From Poriferisodalis sp022821985 (lineage in GTDB: Bacteria > Actinomycetota > Acidimicrobiia > Acidimicrobiales > Poriferisodalaceae), in contig NZ_OZ244781.1 in the NCBI RefSeq assembly GCF_965219595.1, forward strand, positions 2,108,001 to 2,172,000: a stretch of 64,000 bases of DNA, written 5' to 3'. The first letter of the stretch is position 1. The number at the start of each line of letters is the position of its first letter. Below, piece by piece: positions 51,165 to 59,994 of the stretch. The position numbers and the translations under genes were made by a program. Below the pieces are notes generated by a model that saw only the letters and a program-made list of their open reading frames with translations, had not been told where the DNA came from and searched no databases.

Positions 51165-52415
51165 ATGAATGACGTGGCAGGAGGCAGCGGCTCTGCGGAC
51201 AGCGGGACGCTGGTGGAGCGCGTCGAGACGCTGTCGTGCGACGCCGCCTGGCGTAACTACCACTTCTTGAAGATCACCACCGCCGACGGCGTGGTCGGCT
51301 GGGCCGAATACGACGAGGGGTTCGCCTCGCCCGGCCTCACGACGGCCATCGAGGCCCTTGCGCCGCTGGTAGTCGGTCGCTCGGTCTTCGACCACGAGCC
51401 CACCTACCAGAACCTGTTCGCCCGCACCCGCCAGGCCGCGAGCGGCATCATCGGCGAGGCCATCGGCGCCGTCGAGAATGCGCTGCTCGACGCCAAAGCC
51501 CGCACGCTCGGTGTGCCCTGCTACGACCTGCTCGGCGGCAAGGTGCGCGACCGCATCCGCGTGTACTGGTCGCACTGCGGCACCTGGCGCATCAACCTCG
51601 GGCACATCTACGGCAACCGCATCACCGATCTCGACGGTGTGCGGGCGCTCGGCGCCGAGGTCGCCAGCAAGGGCTTCACCGCCCTTAAGACCAACATCTT
51701 CCGCCAGACGCCCGACGGCCTGCGCGGCTGGCTGCCGGGCTTCGGCACACCGTTTGCGCCCGAGCTCAACGTGTCGCGCCAGCTCATCGACGAGATCCGG
51801 GCCACCCTGCAGGCGTTCCGAGACGGCGCCGGCGACGGCATGGACATTCTGCTGGACCTGAACTTCAACGCCCGAACCGAGGGGTACGCCCGCATCGTGC
51901 GCGAGCTGGCCGACTTCGGGATGTTCTGGATCGAGATCGACTCCGACCATCCCGATGCCATGGCGCACATCCGCTCGAGGGCCGGCTGCACGATCAGCGG
52001 GGGAGAGTCGCTGTTCGGCGTGCGCGAGCTGTATCCGTATCTGCAGGCCGGCTCGTTCGACGTACCCATCATCGACGGCATCTGGAACGGCTTCTGGCAG
52101 TCGTCCAAGATGGCCGCGATGGCCGACGGCATGGGCCATAGCGTCGCGCCGCACAACTTCTACGGTCACCTCGCCACCATGATGAATGCCCACTGGGCGG
52201 CGGCCACGCCGAACATCATCATCATGGAGACCGACATCGATCGGATCGCGTGGGACGACGAGATCGTGACCGTCGCACCCAACTACGTGGACGGCCACCT
52301 GGTGCTGGGCGACGCTCCCGGCTGGGGAACCGAGCCCGTCGAAGAGGCCCTCGCCGCACGCCCGCCGCGGCTCAGCGGCCTGCGCGATCGTCGTCCCCCG
52401 GCGGGCGATGACTGA
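51165..52415 (+). CDS. Enolase superfamily (mandelate racemase-type) enzyme
   Basis: 416 residues from ATG 51165, with GGGAGGGC upstream. N-terminal capping domain (VVGWAEYDEGFASPGL) then barrel with FTALKTNIFRQTP (Lys region), metal ligands in DILLDLNFNARTEG (Asp), GMFWIEIDSDHP (Glu) and CTISGGESLFG (Glu), and APHNFYGHLATM (His). This is the MR/MLE group, which abstracts an alpha proton of a carboxylate, e.g. sugar-acid dehydratases. The MFS exporter gene overlaps its end by 8 bases, suggesting uptake or export of its acid. Confidence 0.88.
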   Translation: MNDVAGGSGSADSGTLVERVETLSCDAAWRNYHFLKITTADGVVGWAEYDEGFASPGLTTAIEALAPLVVGRSVFDHEPTYQNLFARTRQAASGIIGEAIGAVENALLDAKARTLGVPCYDLLGGKVRDRIRVYWSHCGTWRINLGHIYGNRITDLDGVRALGAEVASKGFTALKTNIFRQTPDGLRGWLPGFGTPFAPELNVSRQLIDEIRATLQAFRDGAGDGMDILLDLNFNARTEGYARIVRELADFGMFWIEIDSDHPDAMAHIRSRAGCTISGGESLFGVRELYPYLQAGSFDVPIIDGIWNGFWQSSKMAAMADGMGHSVAPHNFYGHLATMMNAHWAAATPNIIIMETDIDRIAWDDEIVTVAPNYVDGHLVLGDAPGWGTEPVEEALAARPPRLSGLRDRRPPAGDD

Positions 52416-54006
52416 GGACCTCGCTCCAGCGTCGAACCCCGCACCGCAGGTCGTCCAACTCCGGCTCAGTGAACGTGCAGCGCGCCTGGTGCCCAGCGCA
52501 GCCGGCGAGGCGGCGCCGCGCATCGATCGCGTCACGCCGCCGCGCACCGAGCACGCCGCATCGCAGCGCATCGAACGTGCGGCACCGGCGCGCCCGTCTC
52601 GGGCACCGGGCCCGCGTGCGCTCGACGACGCCGGGGAACGCGTCTCGAGTCGTGCCCGCTTGGCCCTCGCCACCGGATCGCTGGCGTTCGTGCTCGGCAC
52701 GGTCAATGTCACAGTGACCAATGTCGCGTTCCCCGACATCGTGCGGGCCTTCCCCGGCGTGTCAGGCGCTGTGACGGGATGGATCGTGAGCGGCTACGCG
52801 CTCGCGTTCTCCTCCACGATCATCATCGGCGGTCGGCTCGCGGATCGCTACGGCCGACTGGTGGTGTTCCGCCTCGGCGTGCTCGGCCTCTTCGCGTCAT
52901 CGATCGCCGCAGGGCTGGCACCTGGCATCGAGCTGCTCCTCATAGCCCGCGTCGTGCAGGGGCTGTGTGGGGCGCTGACCGTGCCGTCCTCGCTCGCGCT
53001 CGTGCTGCCGCAGTTTCCCGCGGCGCGCCAGGCCAGCGTCATCGGCGTTTGGGCCTCTGCGGGAATGGCGGCGTCGGGCATCGCGCCCGGCATGGCCGCC
53101 GGCATCCTCGAGATCGCCAGCTGGCGCTGGGTGTACCTGACGATTGCTCCTATAGCGGCGCTCGCATTTGTCGGTTCGATCTGGTTCTTGCACGAGACAG
53201 CCAAGCCGGATCGCAGCCGGCCGCTGGACTTGCTGGGCGTCGCCATGGGGACTACCGCGGTGTTCCTCGTCGTGCTGGCAACCCTGCAGGGACGCTTCTG
53301 GGGATGGGGAACGGTCGGCACGCTCTCGTGCTTCATCGGTGCCGCGGTGCTGCTGCCGCTGTTCCTGTGGCGCTCCGCCGGTCACGACGAGCCGCTCTTC
53401 GATCCGCGACTCTTTCGGGTTCGCAGCTTCGCCGTGGCCAACATGGCGGTGTCGTTGGCAATGATCGGCGCTTTCACGAGTTGGTTCCTGTGGCCGCAAT
53501 ATCTGGTGGGGGTCTGGGACTACAGCCTCTGGGCCGTCGGTCTGGCGTTCACCCCTGCCCCGATCATCTCGGCGGTCATGGCGGTGCTCGGCGGCCGCTG
53601 GGCCGACAAGCACGGGTTTCGGGGGATGATGGCCCTCGCATCGGCTGTCGCAACGGTCGGCCATCTGTGGCTGCTGTTCTTCTTGGACGAGAACGTGCGC
53701 TTCTGGTTTGCGTTCTTTCCCGCGACTGTGTTCTTCGGCCTGGGCATGGGCCTGCTCGCCAGCCACCTGAACTCCGCGGCACTCGTGGACATCAAGCCGG
53801 ACGCCTTCGCGACAGCGAACGGCGTGCATCAATCGCTGCGCTACAGCGTCGGTGGCGTCGGCGTCGCCATAGCTATCGAGGTGCTAGGTGGCGCCCACGA
53901 GGTGCACCTCTACAACTGGCTGTGGTTGCTGCTCGGCGGCCTGCAAGCGCTGTGCATCCCACTCATGGGGCTTGCTTATCCCCGCAAGCACCTAGCTGCA
54001 GCCTGA
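52408..54006 (+). CDS. MFS transporter of the DHA2 (14-helix) drug:H+ type
   Basis: 532 residues. An unusual first 90 residues are polar and low in complexity (Ala, Arg, Pro, Ile; e.g. RIDRVTPPRTEHAAS), with short DNA repeats. The transporter follows: NVTVTNVAFPDIVRAFPGVSGAVTGWIVSGYALAFSSTIIIGG, motif A RLADRYGRLVV, RVVQGLCGALTVPSSLALVLPQFP (motif C-like), then a total of about 14 helices. DHA2 proteins export drugs or dyes; a natural substrate may be the product of the overlapping enolase-superfamily gene. The N-terminal tail may be regulatory. Confidence 0.85.
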   Translation: MTEDLAPASNPAPQVVQLRLSERAARLVPSAAGEAAPRIDRVTPPRTEHAASQRIERAAPARPSRAPGPRALDDAGERVSSRARLALATGSLAFVLGTVNVTVTNVAFPDIVRAFPGVSGAVTGWIVSGYALAFSSTIIIGGRLADRYGRLVVFRLGVLGLFASSIAAGLAPGIELLLIARVVQGLCGALTVPSSLALVLPQFPAARQASVIGVWASAGMAASGIAPGMAAGILEIASWRWVYLTIAPIAALAFVGSIWFLHETAKPDRSRPLDLLGVAMGTTAVFLVVLATLQGRFWGWGTVGTLSCFIGAAVLLPLFLWRSAGHDEPLFDPRLFRVRSFAVANMAVSLAMIGAFTSWFLWPQYLVGVWDYSLWAVGLAFTPAPIISAVMAVLGGRWADKHGFRGMMALASAVATVGHLWLLFFLDENVRFWFAFFPATVFFGLGMGLLASHLNSAALVDIKPDAFATANGVHQSLRYSVGGVGVAIAIEVLGGAHEVHLYNWLWLLLGGLQALCIPLMGLAYPRKHLAAA

Positions 54007-54024
54007 CGCCGGTGGTTGTGCTGG

Positions 54025-54447
54025 CTACAGCAGCTCGTAGACCTCGTAGGCCAGCTTGCCGTCGTCGAGCGAGCCGATGCCGATGGCCTGGATCTTGTTG
54101 AGCCAGTTGTACGGGCCCTCCATCGACGTCTGGAAGGTGGGCGCGGACCGCGGCGAGCCGTCGCCGTAGATCTTCCCCTGGTACTCCATCAGGATGTCGA
54201 CCTCGTCGTCGGTGCGGATCGAGATGCGCACGTCGAGATGCATCGTGCCGTCGGCCGATCGGTACAGCCAGTCGCCTGACGGGCCCAAGATGGTGCCGTT
54301 GATGCGGTCGCCGGTGACCGTGCCGCCGTCGACTGAGGCGACCATCCGGGTGCCGGCAGGCCCGCCGCGGATGCGGGTGGCATTGGACAGGTCGGCATCG
54401 ATGTCCATTCTGAACAGGTGCCGTACGGGCAGGGAGGTCTCTGACAT
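54025..54447 (-). CDS. DUF3237 domain protein
   Basis: 140 residues from ATG 54447 (AAGGAG seven bases upstream). Beta-barrel pattern of DUF3237: MSETSLPVRHLFRMDIDADL, GGPAGTRMVASVDGGTVTGDRINGTI, GDWLYRSADGTMHLDVRISIRTDDEVDILMEYQGKI. Function unknown. Convergent with the MFS gene. A direct repeat of 17 bases (ttttctgagacttgggg) lies at 54462-54494, just before its start. Confidence 0.85.
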   Translation of the reverse strand: MSETSLPVRHLFRMDIDADLSNATRIRGGPAGTRMVASVDGGTVTGDRINGTILGPSGDWLYRSADGTMHLDVRISIRTDDEVDILMEYQGKIYGDGSPRSAPTFQTSMEGPYNWLNKIQAIGIGSLDDGKLAYEVYELL

Positions 54448-54520
54448 CTGGGTACTCCTTGTTTTCTGAGACTTGGGGTTTTCTGAGACTTGGGCTCGTC
54501 GAGTTGGGGATTGCGAGCGA

Positions 54521-55309
54521 CTACATCGTGAAGCGCAGGTTCCGGGCAGCGTGAGCGCCGAGTTCGGCATCGCCCGACCACGTCACCTGGCCTGCAGCGA
54601 TCGGACCCTCAGGGTCGATCCTCCCGCAGGTGAGGTCCATGAACGCCATCGAGTCGCAGTGCAGCGTGACGGTCGGGTTCTCGACGTGGTCGACCTCGCG
54701 GGCCCGACCCTCCACCTGCACGTAGATGTCGCGCTCTACGGCGCCGGTGATGTCGAAGTGCATGGAAGCGCCGTCGGGAAGCCCCACCTTCTTGCCGGCG
54801 ATGTAGCCGATCGACAGGTGTACCTCGTTGAGCGCCATCTCGGCGGCAGGGCCGCCGTTGTCGGTCGGCATTCCCAGCGGGGTGCGGCAGTCGCGCTCGT
54901 GCATCCAGTGATCGAATTCCCGGATCGCCATGAACCGGCCGTAGGTGCCGGGCCCGACCGGGGTGATCGACCCGCGGTCGAAGACCTCGTCGTCGAGCGC
55001 CTCGAGCTGTGCGGCACGCCCGTCCCACACCTCGGCGGCCAACGCCGTCAGCTCCGGCCCGCTCATCGCCATGGCCGCCGAGAAGAGGCCGGGAATCTCG
55101 CCGAACGGGGGCGGTGTCTCGACCGATTCGGGCAGCCAGCCCGACAGGCCTTGCTCGACGGACACCTGGTGTGCCAGCACGCCCTTGACGGTCCAGTCGG
55201 GGCAGTGCGACTGCACGTCCCACTGGTCGCCCGCGAGCGAGCCGTAGAGCTCCTTGGAGCTCGCCCAGCAGGTTTTGAGGTTGTCGATGATGAGTTGCGG
55301 CTGACTCAT
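54521..55309 (-). CDS. Mycothiol-dependent maleylpyruvate isomerase (MDMPI)-fold protein
   Basis: 262 residues from ATG 55309. DinB-like four-helix bundle with the conserved VQSHCPDWTVKGVLAHQVSVE start (the metal-binding His is in AHQ) and REFDHWMHERDCR (second His region), followed by a C-terminal SCP2-like sub-domain (DPEGPIAAGQVTWSGDAELG). Such TIGR03083-type proteins use mycothiol as cofactor in isomerisation or conjugation. Together with mca it points to mycothiol chemistry. Follows the LLM gene by 70 bases. Confidence 0.85.
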   Translation of the reverse strand: MSQPQLIIDNLKTCWASSKELYGSLAGDQWDVQSHCPDWTVKGVLAHQVSVEQGLSGWLPESVETPPPFGEIPGLFSAAMAMSGPELTALAAEVWDGRAAQLEALDDEVFDRGSITPVGPGTYGRFMAIREFDHWMHERDCRTPLGMPTDNGGPAAEMALNEVHLSIGYIAGKKVGLPDGASMHFDITGAVERDIYVQVEGRAREVDHVENPTVTLHCDSMAFMDLTCGRIDPEGPIAAGQVTWSGDAELGAHAARNLRFTM

Positions 55310-55379
55310 GGTGGCTGTCCTGTTCTGTCTTGTGGTCTCTGAATGGTGATCGTGGTGCCGGAAGCTGATCCGGCAGGGT

Positions 55380-56291
55380 TCAGCCGGTTTCGGCCCGGAT
55401 GTGTTCGAGAATCTCACCCAGCCGGTCGATCATGGCTTCGACCGAGCGGGCACCGGCTTGGAAGATGGCGGTCACGTTCACCGAGGCCCAGTCGAATCCC
55501 AGCGCCGCGACCACTGCGGCCCGCTCGCCGATGGCATCCAGGTCTTTGTAGAAGCCCTTATCGGCGTCGGTGCGCGGCGGCGGGGCCAGCATCAGCTGCA
55601 TGCCGATGGAGTCGGGGTCGCGACCGAAGTCGTCCTCGGCCCGGCGGCGTATCTCCGTCATGCATTCGAGCGCCCGTTCGTCGCTCACGCCCGACGCCAT
55701 CCAGCCATCGCCCTTCTGGGCGGTGCGTCGCAGCGCGGCGCGGCTGTCGCCGCCGATCCACAGCGGGATGTCGGCGCCCTGGGGCGACACGGGCTCCATG
55801 CCCATGTCGTGGCTGTTGTAGTGCTCGCCGGAATACTCGATCCGCCCACCTGCCCAGTAGGTGCGCATGAGGTCGATGGCCTCGTCCATGCGCTTGCCCC
55901 GGGTGCCGAAGTCTTCCTCGAGGGCGTCGTACTCGGAGTCCTGCCAGCCCACGCCGATGCCAAGGCGCACCCGCCCGCCCGACAGCGTGTCCAGCGTGGA
56001 GATCTGCTTGGCCACCAGCACGGGCTGGCGCTGCGGCAGCACCAGCACCTCGGTCGACAGCGAGACTCGCTCGGTCACCGCTGCCACGTTTGCGAGCAGC
56101 ATCAGCGCTTCGAGAATCGGCATGTTGGCGGGGTAGATCGTGAAGCGCCCCTCGCCCGGGTGGCCCATCACCACGTGGTCGAATGCGGCGATCTCGTCGT
56201 AGCCCTGATCCTCGATGGCCTTGGCCAGGTCGAGCACACGCTGGGGTCCTTCCCGGAACGCAATGGACGGGAAGTCGACGGCGATGTTCAT
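55380..56291 (-). CDS. LLM-class F420-dependent oxidoreductase
   Basis: 303 residues. TIM-barrel LLM pattern: IEDQGYDEIAAFDHVVMGHPG, LANVAAVTERVSLSTEVLVLPQRQPVLVAKQISTLDTLSGGRVRLGIGVGW (the F420/FMN phosphate region), and IPLWIGGDSRAALRRTAQKGDGWMA. It matches the actinobacterial F420-dependent sub-family. Substrate unknown. Upstream on the same strand are the two MaoC-type genes, 20 bases apart. Confidence 0.88.
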   Translation of the reverse strand: MNIAVDFPSIAFREGPQRVLDLAKAIEDQGYDEIAAFDHVVMGHPGEGRFTIYPANMPILEALMLLANVAAVTERVSLSTEVLVLPQRQPVLVAKQISTLDTLSGGRVRLGIGVGWQDSEYDALEEDFGTRGKRMDEAIDLMRTYWAGGRIEYSGEHYNSHDMGMEPVSPQGADIPLWIGGDSRAALRRTAQKGDGWMASGVSDERALECMTEIRRRAEDDFGRDPDSIGMQLMLAPPPRTDADKGFYKDLDAIGERAAVVAALGFDWASVNVTAIFQAGARSVEAMIDRLGEILEHIRAETG

Positions 56292-56311
56292 GCGCGGACC
56301 CTCTCCTGCAT

Positions 56312-56749
56312 CTACGTCGTGGGCAGGCGGACCCTAGCTGTCGCCGGCATCAGCAGTCTTCCGTCGGAGGTGTGCTCGGCGATCTCCAGCTCGACGATCC
56401 CCGTCCCGCAGTCGACGGACGTCACCGTGCCCGAGAACACCAGCTCCTCGCCCGGCAGGCCGCTGGCACGGTTCTGCCACGTGACACCCAACAGCCGGGC
56501 GGTCGGTCCCGCCCAGTCCGTCACGAACTGCGTGAGCCATGCGCCCTGCAGCGGACCGTGCACGATGATGTCGTCGTGCCCCTCGAAGCGGGCGTATTCG
56601 CGGTCGTAGTGGATCCGGTGCGGGTTGTGGCTGGCGGCGCTGTAGAGGAAGAGCTGCGCCTCGTCGGGGAATTTGTGCATGGCCGGCAGTTGCTGGCCGG
56701 CCTCGAGCGTCTCGAGGTGGGGTACTGCGGCGGAAGTGTCAGTGCTCAT
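56312..56749 (-). CDS. MaoC-type hydratase subunit, C-terminal half
   Basis: 145 residues from ATG 56749; overlaps the preceding gene by 4 bases (ATGA). Hotdog fold with LYSAASHNPHRIHYDREYAR (Asn/His dyad of the active site) and HGPLQGAWLTQFVTDW. Equivalent to the C-terminal half of the fused protein at 28802-29851. With the next gene it would make a two-subunit enoyl-CoA hydratase such as HadAB/HadBC of actinobacteria. Confidence 0.82.
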   Translation of the reverse strand: MSTDTSAAVPHLETLEAGQQLPAMHKFPDEAQLFLYSAASHNPHRIHYDREYARFEGHDDIIVHGPLQGAWLTQFVTDWAGPTARLLGVTWQNRASGLPGEELVFSGTVTSVDCGTGIVELEIAEHTSDGRLLMPATARVRLPTT

Positions 56750-57237
56750 CGTGCGATGCCGATCATGCGGGAACGGGCGACCTCGTCGCCGAATTGGTTG
56801 ACGAAGGTGGTCTCGCGCACCTGCTGGACGAACGGCCCCTTGCGGCCCTCCTTCTGGTCGACGGCCGCGAGCCGGACAGTGGCGGTGATCTCGTCGCCGA
56901 CGCAGACGGGCTCGAGAAAGTCCCATTCCTCGCCGCCGAACATCACCCGGTCGACCAGCAGTCGGATCCGGGTGCCCTCGCGGTACAGGCCATCGGTGCG
57001 CAGGTCCGACGCCGTTCTCGGCTGCACCACTGCGTGGGTGACGTAGGTGGGCGGCGCCACCAGCGTCCGGTACCCGGCCGCCTGGGCTGCGACCTCATCG
57101 AAGTAGATGGGGTTCTCGTCGCCGACGGCGTATGCGTAGCGCTGCGCCTCCCGACGGTCGATGACGGTGGTGACCGGACCCGACAGCACCTCGCCGACTC
57201 GCTCCAGTGTCTCGGCCGGAATCAGCGACTCGCTCAT
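56746..57237 (-). CDS. MaoC-type hydratase subunit, N-terminal half
   Basis: 163 residues. FAS1-type MaoC N domain: VIDRREAQRYAYAVGDENPIYFDE (N-terminal strand and helix), VAPPTYVTHAV, and RIRLLVDRVMFGGEEWDFLEPVCVGDEITATVRLAAV. It lacks the catalytic dyad and would dimerise with the following gene product. Overlap of 4 bases indicates equal synthesis. Divergent from msrA, 50 bases apart. Confidence 0.82.
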   Translation of the reverse strand: MSESLIPAETLERVGEVLSGPVTTVIDRREAQRYAYAVGDENPIYFDEVAAQAAGYRTLVAPPTYVTHAVVQPRTASDLRTDGLYREGTRIRLLVDRVMFGGEEWDFLEPVCVGDEITATVRLAAVDQKEGRKGPFVQQVRETTFVNQFGDEVARSRMIGIAR

Positions 57238-57287
57238 GTTCCTGACACTACGTCGCTAGCGTCTGTGGCACAGCAGGAGGAAGCACC

Positions 57288-57941
57288 GTGGCGTTGTGGT
57301 CGAGGAAGCTGGAGATCCCGGACGCCGACGCCGCGTTGCCCGGCCGCAGCCAGACGATGCCGGTCGCTCCGGCGCACGTCGTGCTCGGAACGTCGATGAC
57401 GCCGCCGTTCCCCGACGGCTTCAAGCAGGTCGTGGTCGGCATGGGCTGCTTCTGGGGAGTGGAGCGCATCTTCTGGCAGCTGCCCGGCGTGCACACGACG
57501 GCGGTGGGCTACGCGGGCGGCCACACGCCGAACCCCAGCTACGAAGAGGTGTGCTCGGGGCTGACCGGGCACAATGAAGTGGCCCTCGTGGTTTTCGATC
57601 CAGCGGTCACGAGCTTCGACGCCATGCTGAAGGCCTTCTGGGAGGGGCACGACCCCACCCAGGGCATGCGGCAGGGCAATGACATCGGCACGCAGTACCG
57701 ATCGGGCATCTACGTATTCGACGAAGCCGACCTGGCAGCCGCGGAGGCCTCCCGCGACATGTTCCAGGGCGTGCTCGACGGCGCCGGACTCGGCCGCATC
57801 ACCACCGAGATCTGCCTGGCCGGGCCCTTCTACTACGCCGAGGACTACCACCAGCAGTACTTGCACAAGATCCCGTGGGGCTACTGCGGCCTGGGCAGCA
57901 CCGGCCAGACCTGCCCGGTCGGCGTCGTCATCGCTGACTGA
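57288..57941 (+). CDS. msrA: Peptide methionine sulfoxide reductase A
   Basis: 217 residues from GTG 57288, with AGGAGGA seven bases upstream. The MsrA signature GMGCFWGVERIFWQLPGV places the catalytic Cys at residue 54; GYAGGHTPNPSYEEVCSGLTGHNEVALVVFDP, GNDIGTQYRSGIYVFDE and YYAEDYHQQYLHKIPWGYCGL follow. A resolving Cys is likely in the C-terminal region (TGQTCPVG). It repairs oxidised methionine in proteins using thioredoxin or mycoredoxin. The 45-residue N-terminal lead is standard for this group. Confidence 0.94.
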   Translation: MALWSRKLEIPDADAALPGRSQTMPVAPAHVVLGTSMTPPFPDGFKQVVVGMGCFWGVERIFWQLPGVHTTAVGYAGGHTPNPSYEEVCSGLTGHNEVALVVFDPAVTSFDAMLKAFWEGHDPTQGMRQGNDIGTQYRSGIYVFDEADLAAAEASRDMFQGVLDGAGLGRITTEICLAGPFYYAEDYHQQYLHKIPWGYCGLGSTGQTCPVGVVIAD

Positions 57942-57968
57942 GCTGCGCCCCCTCGGCGTGCCGCCAAA

Positions 57969-58964
57969 TCAGGCGAAGGCGTCGGCGAACGCCGCCATCG
58001 TCTCGTCGGTCACGGCGCGCCGGTCGTCACCCCACGGCAGCGGCATCAGCACCGGGTGCTCCACGCCCGCGTCCACGTAGGCCCGTGTGAACTCGCCGAT
58101 CTCAGCCGGCGTGCCGATGAAGTCGATCGACTGGATCATCTCGTTCGAGATGGCAGCGAGCGCGCCGTCGCGGTCCCGCTCGGACTGGCGGGCGCGGGCT
58201 TCGTCCACCTCGTCGCCGAAGCCGGCTGCGCGGAAGGCGTTGGCGTAGCCGTCGGCCATGACGTAGTTGAGCAAGTCGCGTTGCGCCGATCGGGCCGAGC
58301 GCTCCAGCTCACCGGCCGCGGCATGGACGTAGCAGATGATCTGCGCGTCGCCGCCCTTGCGGACCTCGGCCACCACGCTCGGGACGTGCGAGGCGGGCAG
58401 GTAGTTGAGCAGGACGCCGTCGGCCACCTCGCCCGCGAGCCGCAGCATCTGCGGATTGAGTGCTGCGAGCACGATCTTCGGTCGGCGCTCGCCCAGCCGC
58501 ATCGCGAGGCGAAAGCGGCGCACCTGCCAGAAGTCGCCCTCGAAGGTCACCGATTCGCCGCTCAGGCACTCGCGCAGCAGCGCCACGTACTCGCGCATCA
58601 TCGCGATGGGGCGCTCCGGCGGCGGTTCGCCGTGCTGGCGGAGGATGCCGGGTGCCGAGACGCCGAGCCCGACCAGCACGTCCCGGTCGTCACTCAGCGA
58701 TTGCAGGGTGGCGGCCGTCATGGCCACCACTGTGGGGGCGCGCAGCTGGATGGGAATGATGCCGGTTGCCAGATCGAGGCCGGGCGCAGCGTGGGCGACG
58801 GCACCCAGGAGCGAGAAGGCATCGGTTCCGGTTGCCTCGACTGTCCAGATCGACGAGTATCCCTGTGCCTCGGCAGAACAGGCGATGTCGGTGACAGCGG
58901 CTGGCCCCAGCACCCCCAGGCTGCCGAAGGTCACGCCATAAGGAAGTGGTCCGTTCGCGCTCAT
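57969..58964 (-). CDS. LLM-class F420-dependent oxidoreductase
   Basis: 331 residues. LLM barrel: YGVTFGSLGVLGPAAVTDIA, YSSIWTVEATGTDAFSLLGAV, DLATGIIPIQLRAPTVVAMTAATLQSLSDDRDVLVGLGVSAPGI, and ERRPKIVLAALNPQMLRLAGEVADGVLLNYLPASH. Matches the family with the other two LLM genes here but only moderately. Convergent with msrA. Substrate not inferable. Confidence 0.87.
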   Translation of the reverse strand: MSANGPLPYGVTFGSLGVLGPAAVTDIACSAEAQGYSSIWTVEATGTDAFSLLGAVAHAAPGLDLATGIIPIQLRAPTVVAMTAATLQSLSDDRDVLVGLGVSAPGILRQHGEPPPERPIAMMREYVALLRECLSGESVTFEGDFWQVRRFRLAMRLGERRPKIVLAALNPQMLRLAGEVADGVLLNYLPASHVPSVVAEVRKGGDAQIICYVHAAAGELERSARSAQRDLLNYVMADGYANAFRAAGFGDEVDEARARQSERDRDGALAAISNEMIQSIDFIGTPAEIGEFTRAYVDAGVEHPVLMPLPWGDDRRAVTDETMAAFADAFA

Positions 58965-59038
58965 GGCGGCGCACCGTACCCGCCGACCGTGCCGTTCGCC
59001 GGTGCTGTTGCGCGCGTTGGTGAGCAGTTATGTGACGT

Positions 59039-59052
59039 GTCAGTGAACTGAC
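59039..59052. promoter_or_regulatory. 14-bp palindrome in the divergent gap upstream of small gene
   Basis: GTCAGT-GA-ACTGAC is a perfect inverted repeat, 88 bases before the small ORF and 75 bases before the LLM start. It could be an operator; no factor is known. Confidence 0.3.
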
Positions 59053-59139
59053 GGTGACCGGCGTCGGGTGCGAGATAGGGTGAGGTTCACAGCCAGCAAC
59101 GCCGTCTGCACAGACGTCGGGAGCGGGGAGGAAACAGAG

Positions 59140-59364
59140 ATGACCGAGACAACGGAACCGACTCGGACAGCTGAGCCCCGGATCATCTCCGACGCACTCG
59201 AGGTCATCGACAGTGCGTTGGGCGACTTCTTCAGCCGCGAACTGGTCTCGTCGGTCGAGGTCACCGATGTGCTGCTCGACGTGCGGACACTGCTGCGCCG
59301 GGGCGACGAAGCCACAGAGCTGCCCACGATCACCAAGGCCGATCAGGACGTCGCCCGAGCCTGA
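59140..59364 (+). CDS. Small acidic protein of unknown function
   Basis: 74 residues from ATG 59140 with GGGGAGG ten bases upstream. Predicted helical: IISDALEVIDSALGDFFSRELVSSVEVTDVLLDVRTLLRRGDE. A short polar start (TETTEPTRTAEPR). No family recognised; codon usage is normal for the region. It is convergent with the PAP2 phosphatase. Confidence 0.6.
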   Translation: MTETTEPTRTAEPRIISDALEVIDSALGDFFSRELVSSVEVTDVLLDVRTLLRRGDEATELPTITKADQDVARA

Positions 59365-59397
59365 GTCACCGGCGCTGGCACCGCGCCTGAGCTCGGC

Positions 59398-59994
59398 TCA
59401 GCGCCGCATCAGCCGCGACGCCAAGCGCCCGATTGCCTCGCCGACGGCGGCGCCTGCAATGACATCGCTTGCGTGATGCAAGCGCACGTGGATGCGTGAC
59501 ACCGCCACGATGGCTGCCGCCAGGCGGTAGAGGGGCCCCAGTCGCGACCCGCGCGACAGCACGACCGCAGCACAGAATGCCGCCGAGGCGTGGCCGGAAG
59601 GAAAGCTGGACGTGATCGGCTGGCGGAGCCGGTGGCGGGTCGGATTCTCGGCGGCCGTGCCGGGCCTGCGCCGTGCGAACAGCCGCTTGACCCCCTGATT
59701 CACGATCAGCGACTCGAGCGCCATGAGAGCGCTGAAGCGCAGCGCGTCGGAGGCTTCCCGGCGCGGCCCCAGGGCTCGAATCGCACCCAGCACGTGCCAG
59801 ATCTGGCTGAACTCGCCCAGGTCTGAGGCTCCGTACATCACCCGATCCATCAGCTTGCGGCCTCGCAGGAACTCCCACCACCGGTCGACGGCACTGTCGA
59901 AGCGAGCGATCTGCTGCGCTGCCGCCGACAGCGGATCGTGCGTCTCCGAGGCGTCGTCAGGCGCAGGGTCAGTCGGCGGCGATGCAGACATCAT
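59398..59994 (-). CDS. PAP2-family membrane phosphatase
   Basis: 198 residues from ATG 59994 (or the next ATG, 59991); overlaps the LysM gene by 4 bases. Motif 1 KRLFARRRP (KxxxxxxRP), motif 2 PSGHASA, motif 3 SRIHVRLHHASDVIAG (SRxxxxxHxxxD) are complete. Hydrophobic segments flank them (LYRLAAAIVAV, ALMALESLIV). Acts on lipid phosphates or pyrophosphates such as undecaprenyl-PP recycling in wall synthesis, which suits the LysM partner genes. Confidence 0.88.
   Translation of the reverse strand: MMSASPPTDPAPDDASETHDPLSAAAQQIARFDSAVDRWWEFLRGRKLMDRVMYGASDLGEFSQIWHVLGAIRALGPRREASDALRFSALMALESLIVNQGVKRLFARRRPGTAAENPTRHRLRQPITSSFPSGHASAAFCAAVVLSRGSRLGPLYRLAAAIVAVSRIHVRLHHASDVIAGAAVGEAIGRLASRLMRR

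Noticed and set aside
52441..52640. Possible R1-like repeats in the MFS N-terminal extension
   Set aside because: Some short similarity (GCGCATCGAACGTGCGGCACC) but no 33-bp period and no hairpin core; treated as low-complexity sequence only.
51117..52739. Minus-strand 540-residue frame
   Set aside because: It is antisense to the enolase-superfamily gene, which has all metal ligands.
54462..54494. 17-bp direct repeat (ttttctgagacttgggg) before the DUF3237 gene
   Set aside because: Only two copies, no palindrome and no match elsewhere noticed; likely a local slip duplication in a leader.
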